The translations under genes and the position numbers were made by a program. Under the pieces are notes generated by a model that was not told the origin of the DNA, searched no databases, and saw only the letters and a list, made by a program, of their open reading frames with translations. A DNA stretch of 38,972 nt from Oxalobacteraceae bacterium (GTDB taxonomy: Bacteria > Pseudomonadota > Gammaproteobacteria > Burkholderiales > Burkholderiaceae_D), in NCBI GenBank assembly GCA_947464955.1, contig CANHZI010000020.1:1-38972 (forward strand), in the 5' to 3' direction. Shown one piece after another: positions 9,080 through 18,666 of this stretch (position 1 is the first letter of the stretch; each line of letters begins with the position of its first letter).

Positions 9080-10525
9080 ATGTCTTCATTTATTAACACC
9101 AATATCGCGTCCTTAAATGCACAACGCAATTTATCGACATCTCAAAACTCCCTGAATACATCCTTGCAACGTTTGTCTTCTGGCTTGCGTATTAACAGCG
9201 CGAAAGACGATGCTGCGGGTTTGGCGATTTCTGAGCGTCTTACGTCACAAATCGGTGGTTTAAATCAAGCTGCTCGAAATGCGAACGATGGTATCTCCCT
9301 TGCGCAAACTGCAGAGGGCGCTTTAGGTCAAATTGGCAGCAACTTACAACGTATCCGCGACCTCGCAGTTCAAGCAGCCAACGCCACTAACAGTGCGTCA
9401 GACCGTGCTGCGTTGAATAATGAAGCATCTCAATTAATTTCTGAAATTAATCGCGTCGCGACGCAAACGAATTTCAACGGCGTCAACCTGTTAGACGGAT
9501 CCTTTACTTCCCAAGCCTTCCAAGTTGGTGCAAATAGTGGTGAAACGATCTCAATTTCTTCGATTGCTAGCGCTCGCTCCTCTGCACTTGGTGTCGGTTC
9601 TTCCTCAAGCTACAGCGCGACTATCAATAGCGGTGGAACAGTAAATACTGCAAGTACAGCGCTGACAGCTGGTGGCATCACAATCAATGGCTATTCCGTC
9701 GGCGCCAGTGCATCAGACGGCGTATCTTTTGCCAATGGCTCTGGTAGTGCGATCGCGAAAGCTGCCGCTGTTAATGCAATTTCCGGCAATTCTGGCGTCA
9801 CAGCGTCTGTTGGTGCAAGTTCGAACTCATTCACTGCAACATCCGGCGCAGCGGGCGCCTTCAGTTTTACACTGAATGGTGTGTCAGTGAGCGGTTCTCA
9901 AAGTTCAACCAACACCTCATTAACTGCGTCTGAGGTTGCTGCATCCATCAACTCAGTGAGCTCACAAACAGGCGTAACAGCGACAGCAAGTGGCGCAACT
10001 TATACTTTGACTGCTGCAGATGGTCGCAACATCACCATTACTTCTGGTACTTCAAACGGTACCGGCGTAACGGCAAACAGTGAAGTGTATGGTTCGGTCT
10101 CATTATCGTCTACAAGTTCAAATGGTATTACCTTGGGTGGAACACAAGCGACCGCGGCAATTATCGGTGCGTCTGGCCAGGTAGTAGCTGCAACAGCAAC
10201 AGTCGGCGCAGGTTTGTCGTCATTGAACTTAACAACTGCATCAGGGGCGTCGTCCGCAATTACGACCTTGGATTCAGCGCTGGCAAATATTAACGCCTCT
10301 CGAGCTTCTTTGGGTGCGTACCAAAATCGCTTCTCATCTGCGGTTGCGAACTTGAATACGACTTCTGAAAACTTAACCGCATCACGTAGCCGTATCCGCG
10401 ATGCAGACTTCGCGCAAGAAACAGCCTCATTGACACGCGGTCAAGTATTGCAACAAGCAGGTACTGCGATCTTGGCTCAGGCGAACTCGTTGCCACAGGG
10501 TGTCCTTGCACTCCTCCGTGGATAA
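9080..10525 (+). CDS. fliC: Flagellin
   Basis: [82 protein letters not shown] and C-terminal [45 protein letters not shown]; preceded by AAGGAG. Confidence 0.98.
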   Translation: MSSFINTNIASLNAQRNLSTSQNSLNTSLQRLSSGLRINSAKDDAAGLAISERLTSQIGGLNQAARNANDGISLAQTAEGALGQIGSNLQRIRDLAVQAANATNSASDRAALNNEASQLISEINRVATQTNFNGVNLLDGSFTSQAFQVGANSGETISISSIASARSSALGVGSSSSYSATINSGGTVNTASTALTAGGITINGYSVGASASDGVSFANGSGSAIAKAAAVNAISGNSGVTASVGASSNSFTATSGAAGAFSFTLNGVSVSGSQSSTNTSLTASEVAASINSVSSQTGVTATASGATYTLTAADGRNITITSGTSNGTGVTANSEVYGSVSLSSTSSNGITLGGTQATAAIIGASGQVVAATATVGAGLSSLNLTTASGASSAITTLDSALANINASRASLGAYQNRFSSAVANLNTTSENLTASRSRIRDADFAQETASLTRGQVLQQAGTAILAQANSLPQGVLALLRG

Positions 10526-10566
10526 TTAATGATGACGCGATAGCATCGCATTAATGAAAAAGAAGT

Positions 10567-10600
10567 CCCCCTGGTCAAGTTTTTGATCAGGGGCATTTTC
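10567..10600 (+). terminator. Rho-independent terminator downstream of fliC
   Basis: CCCCTGGTC-aagttttt-GATCAGGGG stem (one G-T wobble) followed by CATTTTC. Confidence 0.75.
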
Positions 10601-10616
10601 GCTTTAGGAGATTGCC

Positions 10617-11000
10617 ATGAGCATCCAAGCACTCGGTCCAAGTAACAATAGTTCACTTGGCACCCCTGTCGCTGAGCGTGCAGCTACCCCAGCAGCTGTC
10701 CGTATTCCCAACGCCACGGTGACAGAAACAAATAACCCAGTCAATCGCGCCACCGAGGTTTCCAAAAGCTTCAGCAAAGAACAAGTTATTGAAGCAGTCG
10801 ATGCGATTAATAAAGCCATTCGTAATAATTCCTCGCAAAATCTCGAGTTTAGTGTCGATAATGCCGAAGGCGGTGTCGTAGTAAAGGTTGTCGATCAACA
10901 AACCAAAGAAGTCTTACGGCAGATTCCTAGCGAAGAAGCCTTGGAAATCGCAAAATCTTTGGACAAGCTGCAAGGCTTACTGATTAAGCAAACTGCGTGA
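10617..11000 (+). CDS. flaG: FlaG family flagellar protein
   Basis: C-terminal FlaG pattern: LEFSVDNAEGGVVVKVVDQQTKEVLRQIPSEEALEIAKSLDKLQGLLIKQTA; lies between fliC and fliD. Confidence 0.92.
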   Translation: MSIQALGPSNNSSLGTPVAERAATPAAVRIPNATVTETNNPVNRATEVSKSFSKEQVIEAVDAINKAIRNNSSQNLEFSVDNAEGGVVVKVVDQQTKEVLRQIPSEEALEIAKSLDKLQGLLIKQTA

Positions 11001-11051
11001 TTCAGCCTGACAAAATGAGAAAAGACATAAATTAAGCGGTAAAAGCCCTTC

Positions 11052-11078
11052 TAAAGTCTGAATTGCAACTGCCGTTAA
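11052..11078 (+). promoter_or_regulatory. Putative sigma28 (FliA) promoter of fliD
   Basis: TAAAGTCTGAATTGCAACTGCCGTTAA: TAAA-N15-GCCGTTAA, 7/8 match to the GCCGATAA -10 element with exact spacing; 38 nt upstream of fliD. Confidence 0.8.
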
Positions 11079-11115
11079 TGCTTTAGAGTTCTAGCAAACA
11101 AAGAAGGAGCATAAG

Positions 11116-13131
11116 GTGGGCATTCAATCAACCGGAATTGGTTCCAATCTTGACGTCAATTCACTTATTACGAAATTGATGCAAGTAGAGAGCCAACCTC
11201 TAACCGCACTAGCAAAGAAGGAAGCAAGCTACCAGGCTAAACTGACAGCTTACGGCACTTTGAGCGGGGCAATGAGCTCTTTCCAATCAAGCCTCTCAAG
11301 CTTGAGCAATTTAGCAAGCTTCCAAAATTTGAGCGCGTCATCCAGCGATAGCAGCGTCTTAAGCGCAACGACTTCGAGCAGCGCAACTGCTGGCAGCTAT
11401 AACGTCAATGTTACTAAACTCGCGCAGGCTCAAACGATTTCGTCTGCAGGACAAGCTGCGACGAACACACCGATAGGTTCCGGGACAAGCTCCACGATTA
11501 GTATTCAGTTCGGCACTGTCTCAGGCGGGAGCTTGTCGTCAGGTGTTTACACTGGGGCTACTTTCACCCAAGATGCAACCCAGGCATTGGCGGAAATTAC
11601 GATTGATAGCACCAACAACACTCTGCAAGGCATACGCGACGCCATCAATGCGGCCAACAAAGGTGTCAATGCCTCAATTGTCGGCGACGGCAATCCAACA
11701 AATCCCTATCATTTGGTTCTGTCATCTAGTAAAACAGGAATCACTTCCAGTCTAAATATTAGTGTAACTGGGGATGCGACCTTACAGTCTTTACTCAACT
11801 ACAATCCGGGTGGGACACAAAACCTGACAGAAGTCACGACTGGGCAAAATGCGGCATTGACTATCAACGGCATCGCCATCACCAGTGCGTCAAACAGTGT
11901 AACAGGCGCTATTCAAGGAGCAACGATTAGTTTGAGCAAAGTTGGCACCAGCGCCCTTTCACTTAGCAATAACACCTCGGGCGTGCAAGCCTCAGTCAAT
12001 TCGTTTGTGAAGGCATACAATGACCTGCAAACCACGCTCAAATCTCTCACAGGATATGACAGCGCTACCAAGAGAGGAAGTATCTTACAAGGTGACGCCA
12101 GCGCTGTAGGTTTGCAAAACCAAATTCGCAGCCTTTTGAATACAGCAGTCAACGGCCTTGGCGGCGGACTTACCACCTTGTCGACAATCGGCGTCAGTAT
12201 TCAAAAAGATGGGACAATGGCTGTTGATGCAAGCAAACTCTCAACCGCACTCAACACAAAATTTAGTGATTTTGCTGGTTTGTTCGCAACAGCAGGCAAA
12301 GCGAGTGATAGCCTAATTAATTTTTCTGGCTCATCGACCGCAACAAAACAAGGTACCTACGGGGTGAATATAACAGCCCTTGCGTCACAAGGTAGTCTCA
12401 CTGGCGACCTCGATCTGACTGCTGGCAACGTGACTATTTCCGCCAATACCAAAATTAAGTTTACTGTCGATTCAAGCGTTGCCACGGTTTCCATCGCCGA
12501 AGGCAATTACACCGCATCACAATTTGCAGCATTGTTGCAAAGTACTGTGAACGGCAATACCACACTCAGTGCTGCTGGGGTAAAGATAGCTGCATCGATC
12601 ACTGGCAGTGGCTTTTTGAAACTGACATCCGACACCTACGGCTCAAGTTCAAACGTCATTCTCGAGGATGTTTCAGGCACTAGCTTAAGCAACATAACAG
12701 GCACCGTGACGACTGGCACTGGAGGAAGCAATGTTATCGGCACCATTAATGGGCAAGCAGCGACTGGCAGCGGACAAATCTTAACAGGATCTACCGGAAC
12801 AAACGCTGAAGGACTGAGCCTATTGATCAATGGCGGCACGACTGGCGACCGCGGCACGGTCTATTTTTCACGCGGATTCGCTAGCCAACTCAGCACTTTC
12901 TTATCGAGCGCGGTCAGCAGTAGCGGCTCAATATCGAGTTCAAAAGACGCCATAAACCAGAACCTAAAATCAATTGATAAAGAGAAGCAGACTCTCAACA
13001 GCCGTTTATACGATGTGGAGGCACGTTACCGCGCCCAATTTACGGCACTCGATCGCATTATCAGCAATCTAAACAATACCAGCGCATTTTTAACTCAACA
13101 ACTCAATGCATTAAACAACAGCAATTCATAA
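11116..13131 (+). CDS. fliD: Flagellar filament capping protein FliD (GTG start)
   Basis: MGIQSTGIGSNLDVNSLITKLMQVESQPLTALAKKEASYQAKLTAYGTLSGAMSSFQ... and coiled C-terminus YRAQFTALDRIISNLNNTSAFLTQQLNAL. Confidence 0.97.
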   Translation: MGIQSTGIGSNLDVNSLITKLMQVESQPLTALAKKEASYQAKLTAYGTLSGAMSSFQSSLSSLSNLASFQNLSASSSDSSVLSATTSSSATAGSYNVNVTKLAQAQTISSAGQAATNTPIGSGTSSTISIQFGTVSGGSLSSGVYTGATFTQDATQALAEITIDSTNNTLQGIRDAINAANKGVNASIVGDGNPTNPYHLVLSSSKTGITSSLNISVTGDATLQSLLNYNPGGTQNLTEVTTGQNAALTINGIAITSASNSVTGAIQGATISLSKVGTSALSLSNNTSGVQASVNSFVKAYNDLQTTLKSLTGYDSATKRGSILQGDASAVGLQNQIRSLLNTAVNGLGGGLTTLSTIGVSIQKDGTMAVDASKLSTALNTKFSDFAGLFATAGKASDSLINFSGSSTATKQGTYGVNITALASQGSLTGDLDLTAGNVTISANTKIKFTVDSSVATVSIAEGNYTASQFAALLQSTVNGNTTLSAAGVKIAASITGSGFLKLTSDTYGSSSNVILEDVSGTSLSNITGTVTTGTGGSNVIGTINGQAATGSGQILTGSTGTNAEGLSLLINGGTTGDRGTVYFSRGFASQLSTFLSSAVSSSGSISSSKDAINQNLKSIDKEKQTLNSRLYDVEARYRAQFTALDRIISNLNNTSAFLTQQLNALNNSNS

Positions 13132-13164
13132 TCCACGAAGCTAATAGAGTAAAAGGAAAATACA

Positions 13165-13638
13165 ATGTTCGGACCATCACAAGCACACGGTGCTAATGCT
13201 TATGCGAAAGTTGGGATCGAAACGGGTGTTATTGCGGCGAGCCCACATAAACTCATTGTCATGTTATATGACGGCGCTATCGTTTCTCTGGCGAATGCCA
13301 CACAGTCCATGAAAAATGGCGACCCAGCAAGCAAGGGGCAATATATTTCCAAAGCGATAGCCATTATCGAAAACGGTTTAAGGGCAAGTTTAGATAAAAA
13401 AATTGGTGGTGAGATCGCACAGAATCTCGATGCACTCTATGAATATATGAGCGCTCGACTGCTTCAAGCGAATATAAAGAACGAAGTCGAAGGACTGCAA
13501 GAAGTACAAGGTCTCCTGCGAGATCTCAAGTCTGCCTGGGAAGCGATTAGCCCCGACAGCAAACCAGTAAATGTCGAGCGGCCTGTTCCACAACAAGACC
13601 CACTCGCACCACGTCGACCCAATTTTTTTGAGGCGTAA
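13165..13638 (+). CDS. fliS: Flagellar export chaperone FliS
   Basis: NAYAKVGIETGVIAASPHKLIVMLYDGAIVSLANATQSM...ISKAIAIIENGLRASLDKKIGGEIAQNLDALYEYMSARLLQAN. Confidence 0.97.
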   Translation: MFGPSQAHGANAYAKVGIETGVIAASPHKLIVMLYDGAIVSLANATQSMKNGDPASKGQYISKAIAIIENGLRASLDKKIGGEIAQNLDALYEYMSARLLQANIKNEVEGLQEVQGLLRDLKSAWEAISPDSKPVNVERPVPQQDPLAPRRPNFFEA

Positions 13639-13643
13639 TCAAG

Positions 13644-13979
13644 ATGAATAGCATTGAGTTATTAGAAGTTTACGAAAAAGTCTCGGTGATCACATCGAAC
13701 ATGCTAGAGGCTGCCCGCAGTAAAGATTGGGATCTACTCGAAAAGTTAGAGCAAGATTGCAGTCTTGAAGTCAGCACATTGCGTACCTATGAAACTCCAG
13801 GCGATCTACCAAAAGACCTGAGGGATAGGAAGATCAGTATCATTAAACAAATCTTAGCGGATGATCGAGCAATCCGCGACATCACCGAACCTTGGATGCA
13901 GCAACTTAGCAAACTAATGAAGAGTACCAACACTAGCAGAAAGCTATCTCAAAGTTATGGTGCCAACCAAGTTGGTTAA
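13644..13979 (+). CDS. fliT: FliT-like flagellar chaperone
   Basis: Short helical protein immediately after fliS; LLEVYEKVSVITSNMLEAARSKDWDLLEKLEQDC resembles FliT. Confidence 0.8.
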   Translation: MNSIELLEVYEKVSVITSNMLEAARSKDWDLLEKLEQDCSLEVSTLRTYETPGDLPKDLRDRKISIIKQILADDRAIRDITEPWMQQLSKLMKSTNTSRKLSQSYGANQVG

Positions 13980-13984
13980 GGTCC

Positions 13985-15253
13985 ATGTCGGACATTTTTC
14001 CTCGTTTAAACATTAATCTCAACAACGCTGCTGGTGTTCTTGCCCCAGCAGCGGTTCGCAGTATAGAAGCGATAAAGCAGGACGTCATCGCTCAGTTAAG
14101 TCGATTACCACCGGGTGCAGCTTTGAATGCTGAGGTCATTGCGCAACTCGATGACGGAACCTTCATCGCCAACGTCGCCAATATTCCGCTCAGACTTGCT
14201 TTACCGCTTCACGCGAAGATCGGAGATAAACTCAAGCTGACAATCTCCCAAACCAATCCACACCTCACGTTTTCGGTCGATGGAAAACCGACTACAGCAA
14301 TTTTTGAAACCACAAATCAAACAGCTTCAGGTCTCAACACCAAACCTATTACATCGTTAGCACCGCATTTGAACAATCAAATACTTGAGCCTAAGCAAAA
14401 TCAAGTTCCGTCCAATACGGCCAGCGAATCAAAGCTTGATACAAGAGCCCCCCAAAGTCTCAATCGAGACCTGCAGGTGAATCTCGGTGGCCGCTTTAAA
14501 GATGCGTTACAGACTTACCAAGCAGTTAGTACACAATACGATTCCAGTGCGCAGATTGACATCAGTCCAACCGGAAAAATTCTGGCTGCCGTGCTTGGAG
14601 AGACGAGCCGACCTGGAATCAAGCTCGCGATCGCTGGCACCATACCTTTAGCTGATGACATTACCGCGAAAGCAAACCCTAGTCGACTTGCGCAAAGAAT
14701 TGAAACCCAATTGACTAAACAGATTGAACACAGTGGGCTTTTTTACGAATCACATCTGAGACAATGGGCGCAAGGTGAAAGGGAGATTGCCGAGCTGCAG
14801 CAAGAACCGCAATCAAGGCTTTCGCTGGCACTTGAAAACACCGTGCTCACTGATACACATGAAGAAAATCACGCGGCATTGACGCAATTAGTACATCAAC
14901 AACTCGACGTCCTCGATCAAGGATGCTTCACTTGGGTTGGGAAACTGACTGAGAGTGTGAACTTTCAAATGCATGTCGAACTTGAACAAGCCAGCGAAGA
15001 TGAAACGGGCTCAGCTCAAAACGAACAGGACCGACCAAAGCTACAGACTTGGCGCACCAAGCTCACCTTGCAGTTTCCGAAACTGGGAGAAGTTGAGTTA
15101 AGTATTGCATTGCGCGAGCATGCAAGTGATGTCCAGTGCAGGGTTGCCTCGCCAGAGATCGTGCAAACCCTACATGAGCACGCAAAGGAATTGATCAAAG
15201 CGTTTGACAACAGTGGTCATCAATTGCATTCGATGAAAGTGACAAGTAAATGA
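13985..15253 (+). CDS. FliK-like protein (second flagellar hook-length-control C-domain protein in the window)
   Basis: C-terminal domain: LDQGCFTWVGKLTESVNFQMHVELEQ...WRTKLTLQFPKLGEVELSIALREHASDVQCRVASPEIVQTLHEHAKELIKAFDNSGHQLHSMKV, similar to Flg_hook domain; precedes an FlhB-like gene. Confidence 0.7.
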   Translation: MSDIFPRLNINLNNAAGVLAPAAVRSIEAIKQDVIAQLSRLPPGAALNAEVIAQLDDGTFIANVANIPLRLALPLHAKIGDKLKLTISQTNPHLTFSVDGKPTTAIFETTNQTASGLNTKPITSLAPHLNNQILEPKQNQVPSNTASESKLDTRAPQSLNRDLQVNLGGRFKDALQTYQAVSTQYDSSAQIDISPTGKILAAVLGETSRPGIKLAIAGTIPLADDITAKANPSRLAQRIETQLTKQIEHSGLFYESHLRQWAQGEREIAELQQEPQSRLSLALENTVLTDTHEENHAALTQLVHQQLDVLDQGCFTWVGKLTESVNFQMHVELEQASEDETGSAQNEQDRPKLQTWRTKLTLQFPKLGEVELSIALREHASDVQCRVASPEIVQTLHEHAKELIKAFDNSGHQLHSMKVTSK

Positions 15254-15558
15254 ACGATGCCGCTAAGCCCCTCTCCTCTGCTGTGGCCCTCTCTTACGAA
15301 GACCAAAAAGACGCCGCACCGCATGTTGTCGCAAAGGGGCATGGACTCATCGCCGAAGAAATCATTGCGCGTGCCAATGAGCATGGTGTTTTTATACATC
15401 AATCAAAAGAACTCGTGTCCTTGTTGATGAAAGTTGACCTCGACGACAGTATTCCCCCCTCACTCTATCGAGTTGTTGCAGAACTACTCGCTTGGCTATA
15501 CCATATTGAAACAGGAATAACGACAAAACCAAATCAAGTGCCTGTTCCGCCACCATAA
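15250..15558 (+). CDS. FlhB C-terminal-domain paralogue (EscU/YscU/HrcU family, cytoplasmic domain only)
   Basis: AVALSYEDQKDAAPHVVAKGHGLIAEEIIARANEHGVFIHQSKELVSLLMKVDLDDSIPPSLYRVVAELLAWLYHIE aligns by eye to FlhB-CTD; no N-terminal membrane domain. Confidence 0.88.
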   Translation: MNDAAKPLSSAVALSYEDQKDAAPHVVAKGHGLIAEEIIARANEHGVFIHQSKELVSLLMKVDLDDSIPPSLYRVVAELLAWLYHIETGITTKPNQVPVPPP

Positions 15559-15575
15559 AATACATACAGAGTCAT

Positions 15576-16334
15576 ATGCAATCAAACTTCCCCTCTTTAG
15601 GAACCGAAAACCAAAGCCCATATCAAGTCGAATCGCGACGCGAAATCTTGGCTCTACTTCGAGGATTCAAAGAGAAAGCTCAATTGATTAGTATGATTAT
15701 CAATAATGGAAGCGAGGCTTTCATTACTTCTGTGTTGGCAATTGACGACACTCAAAATCAATTAATCGTTGATAGCGCTCCAGACAACATGGCGAATCAA
15801 CGCGTAATCGATTCACCGGTCGTTTTTTTTGATGGTTTGCTTGACCGTATCAGCATCCAATTTTCTTCTTCAAAGTTGCAAAGAGTTCAATTTGAAGGTC
15901 GCCCTGCTTTGCAGCTGACGATTCCGACTTCAGTTATTCGACTACAGCGCAGGGAAAACTATCGCATTAATACCCCGGTATCCACACCGATTCGATGCAT
16001 CATTCCAGTCGAAACTGAAGGCACTCTAGAAAAAGCAAGATTTTCTTTGGTAGATATCAGTTGTGGTGGAGTTGCACTTTTAGACGATCGTCGATTATTG
16101 GATTTGACTGTTGGAACGATCTACGATGAGTCCGAAATTGACCTACCAACGATCGGACTCCTAGAGACACAGTTGGAAATAAGAAATTCTCAGGAACTAA
16201 CCCTACTAAACGGCAAGACAACGCGCCGTGTTGGTTGTGCGTTCAAAAATCTTTCAAATCGAACACTGACGAATGTTCAACGTTACATCATGAAGCTTGA
16301 GCGCGAACGCAATGCCAGACTCACAGGCGTATAG
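15576..16334 (+). CDS. YcgR-like flagellar brake protein (YcgR N-domain plus PilZ)
   Basis: LRRENYRINTPVSTPIRCIIPVE...FSLVDISCGGVALLDDRR (PilZ RxxxR and D/NxSxxG motifs). Confidence 0.85.
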   Translation: MQSNFPSLGTENQSPYQVESRREILALLRGFKEKAQLISMIINNGSEAFITSVLAIDDTQNQLIVDSAPDNMANQRVIDSPVVFFDGLLDRISIQFSSSKLQRVQFEGRPALQLTIPTSVIRLQRRENYRINTPVSTPIRCIIPVETEGTLEKARFSLVDISCGGVALLDDRRLLDLTVGTIYDESEIDLPTIGLLETQLEIRNSQELTLLNGKTTRRVGCAFKNLSNRTLTNVQRYIMKLERERNARLTGV

Positions 16335-16405
16335 ACGAAGTCAGACCAAGCACTTTGCCGCTAAGAGGCTCGCTGTTCTCAACACTTGCCGGTATTTATT
16401 GCCAA

Positions 16406-16747
16406 CTAAATCTGCATATTCATAATGTCATGATAAGCAGAGACAAGCTTATTTCTCACTTGAACAGTGGTCTGAAACGAAATACTCGCCTTTTGCATAG
16501 AAATCATCACATCCGATAGACTCACACTATCATCGCCCAAAGCAAATTTCTTTCCTAGCTCTTGTGATGCACTTTGCTTGGCATTGACAGCATCCAGTGA
16601 ACTCTTCAAGGCGTCGGCAAAATCCAACTTATTGGGTGAAGTGATGGCTGGTGGCGGGCTGGTTCCCGCTTCCATCTTCGCTGCAGCCGCCTTGAGTTGC
16701 GCGACCATCGCATCGATACGAGTTTTATCAATTCCGCCTACATTCAT
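16406..16747 (-). CDS. fliE: Flagellar hook-basal body complex protein FliE
   Basis: C-terminal DDSVSLSDVMISMQKASISFQTTVQVRNKLVSAYHDIMNMQI is canonical FliE; start set at MNVGGIDKTRIDAMVAQLK. Confidence 0.95.
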   Translation of the reverse strand: MNVGGIDKTRIDAMVAQLKAAAAKMEAGTSPPPAITSPNKLDFADALKSSLDAVNAKQSASQELGKKFALGDDSVSLSDVMISMQKASISFQTTVQVRNKLVSAYHDIMNMQI

Positions 16748-16896
16748 GTCTGCCTCACACACTAAATTCAGATGTGCATACATTAACAGCAGATATTTCT
16801 CGCTTAGCGTCAAGAAGAGCGGCTAAACAGGCTTTTTTCTTTCAATTGAATTCGACAAAGACGTTCAAAATTCGTAGTAAGGAAAAAACCAAGGCT

Positions 16897-16912
16897 TGGA
16901 GCAAGACATGCA
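16897..16912 (+). promoter_or_regulatory. Putative sigma54 -24/-12 promoter upstream of fliF
   Basis: TGGAGCAAGACATGCA: conserved GG and GC dinucleotides with exact -24/-12 spacing (TGGCACR-N4-TTGCW consensus); about 40 nt upstream of the fliF ATG. Confidence 0.5.
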
Positions 16913-16950
16913 GAATTTACTGAATTTCAATTACGAGAGTGAGGCAGATC

Positions 16951-18666
16951 ATGGCAACCGTCAATGATGCGGCTCTGATCGAGCCAGCACCTGTTCCTGT
17001 CGTCTTTGGCATACCGCAAACGCCAGGTGTCAGGACTATCATGCTGTCGATTGGTGCAGCGATCACCATCGCCATCATGGCCGGAATCTGGATGTGGAGT
17101 CAAGCGCCCGACTATCGTGTCCTCTTTTCGAACTTCAACGATCGAGATGGTGGTGCCATCGTCGCCTCGCTGCAGCAACTCAATATTCCTTACAAATATT
17201 CCGATGGCGGAAGTGCTATTTTGGTTCCAGCCAATCAAGTACATGATGCAAGACTAAAGCTGGCATCTCAAGGCCTGCCCAAAGGTGGCAATGTTGGTTT
17301 CGAATTAATGGAAAATCAGAAACTGGGTATTTCCCAATTTCTGGAGCAAGTAAATTTTCAGCGCGCTTTGGAGGGTGAATTAGCGCGCTCGATTCAAGCA
17401 GTTTCAGCAGTACAGACAGCAAGGGTACACTTGGCAATTCCCAAAGCCTCGGTATTTGTGCGCGAGCAGCAAAAGCCCACAGCGTCCGTGTTACTTAATC
17501 TCTATCCGAGCAGAGTCCTCGATCAACAACAGGTTAGTGCAATCATTCACTTAGTTGCCAGCAGCATTCCCGAGCTTTCCGCGAAAAATGTGACGATTGT
17601 TGACCAAAACGGCAACCTCTTGTCCGATCCAAGTAAGCAAAATGCCAACCCTAACCTCGATCCGACGCAATTAAAGTACGTTCAAGAATATCAAATGGGT
17701 GTCGTGAAAAAAATCGAATCGATCATTTCGCCTATCGTTGGGGCGCAAAATGTTCGTGCGGAAGCAAGTGCAGACATCGATTTTTCCCGCACAGAACAAG
17801 CTGCGGAAATCTATCGCCCAAATACCCCACCCGAGGCGTCCAGCATTCGCAGTCAGCAAACGAGTGAATCCTATGGAAAACCCAATACCGCATCTGGCGT
17901 ACCTGGCGCACTGAGCAATCAACCTCCCGCTCCCGCAACTGCGCCTCTCACAACACCGGCTAACGCCGCTAGCGGCGCAGCAACTAGTGCCGCGTCTGCA
18001 CCAGCTCTGACGCAAAAAGATGCCACAGTTAACTACGAAGTAGACAAAACGATCAAATACACACAACAAGGCATGGGCGGTCTCAAACGTCTTTCTGTTG
18101 CGGTGGTTGTGAACTATAAGTCTGAGGTCGATAAGAATGGCAAAACCACTACTCGCCCTTTAACTGATATCGAAAAAAATCAAATTACGGACCTTGCACG
18201 CGAAGCCATGGGCTTCTCTAAGGAACGCGGTGATACCCTTAATGTGGTCAACACACCATTCGCGGCACCAGAGAAAGTTGTCAGTGAAGACATCCCCTTA
18301 TGGAAACAAGCAGATGTGATTCAAACCGCGAAAGAGTTTGGTAAGTATCTGATTGGTCTGTTAGCCATGTTCTACATATTTAAGAACTATCTCAAACCAA
18401 CTTTGAACAAGATTACTGGTAAAGATCAAGAGAAAACTGCGGAAGAGAAAAAGAAAGAGGAAGAAGAGAAAATTGCCCTTGAAAAAGCGCAACAAGAAGC
18501 CGATGATGAAGAAGGTGCGATTGTTGAGCTAGAAGGCCAAGTCGATGCGCAAGGGCATAAACAACTATCCACATATGAAATTAATCTGGACATGGCAAAA
18601 CAACTGGCTGCCACTGATCCAAAAATCGTCGCTAACGTGATCAAGACATGGGTGAGCAATGAGTGA
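16951..18666 (+). CDS. fliF: Flagellar M-ring protein FliF
   Basis: MATVNDAALIEP...YRVLFSNFNDRDGGAIVASLQQLNIPYKYSDGGSAILVPANQVHDARLKLASQGLPKGGNVGFELMENQKLGISQFLEQVNFQRALEGELARSIQ; ORF also open from an upstream GTG at 16939. Confidence 0.98.
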   Translation: MATVNDAALIEPAPVPVVFGIPQTPGVRTIMLSIGAAITIAIMAGIWMWSQAPDYRVLFSNFNDRDGGAIVASLQQLNIPYKYSDGGSAILVPANQVHDARLKLASQGLPKGGNVGFELMENQKLGISQFLEQVNFQRALEGELARSIQAVSAVQTARVHLAIPKASVFVREQQKPTASVLLNLYPSRVLDQQQVSAIIHLVASSIPELSAKNVTIVDQNGNLLSDPSKQNANPNLDPTQLKYVQEYQMGVVKKIESIISPIVGAQNVRAEASADIDFSRTEQAAEIYRPNTPPEASSIRSQQTSESYGKPNTASGVPGALSNQPPAPATAPLTTPANAASGAATSAASAPALTQKDATVNYEVDKTIKYTQQGMGGLKRLSVAVVVNYKSEVDKNGKTTTRPLTDIEKNQITDLAREAMGFSKERGDTLNVVNTPFAAPEKVVSEDIPLWKQADVIQTAKEFGKYLIGLLAMFYIFKNYLKPTLNKITGKDQEKTAEEKKKEEEEKIALEKAQQEADDEEGAIVELEGQVDAQGHKQLSTYEINLDMAKQLAATDPKIVANVIKTWVSNE

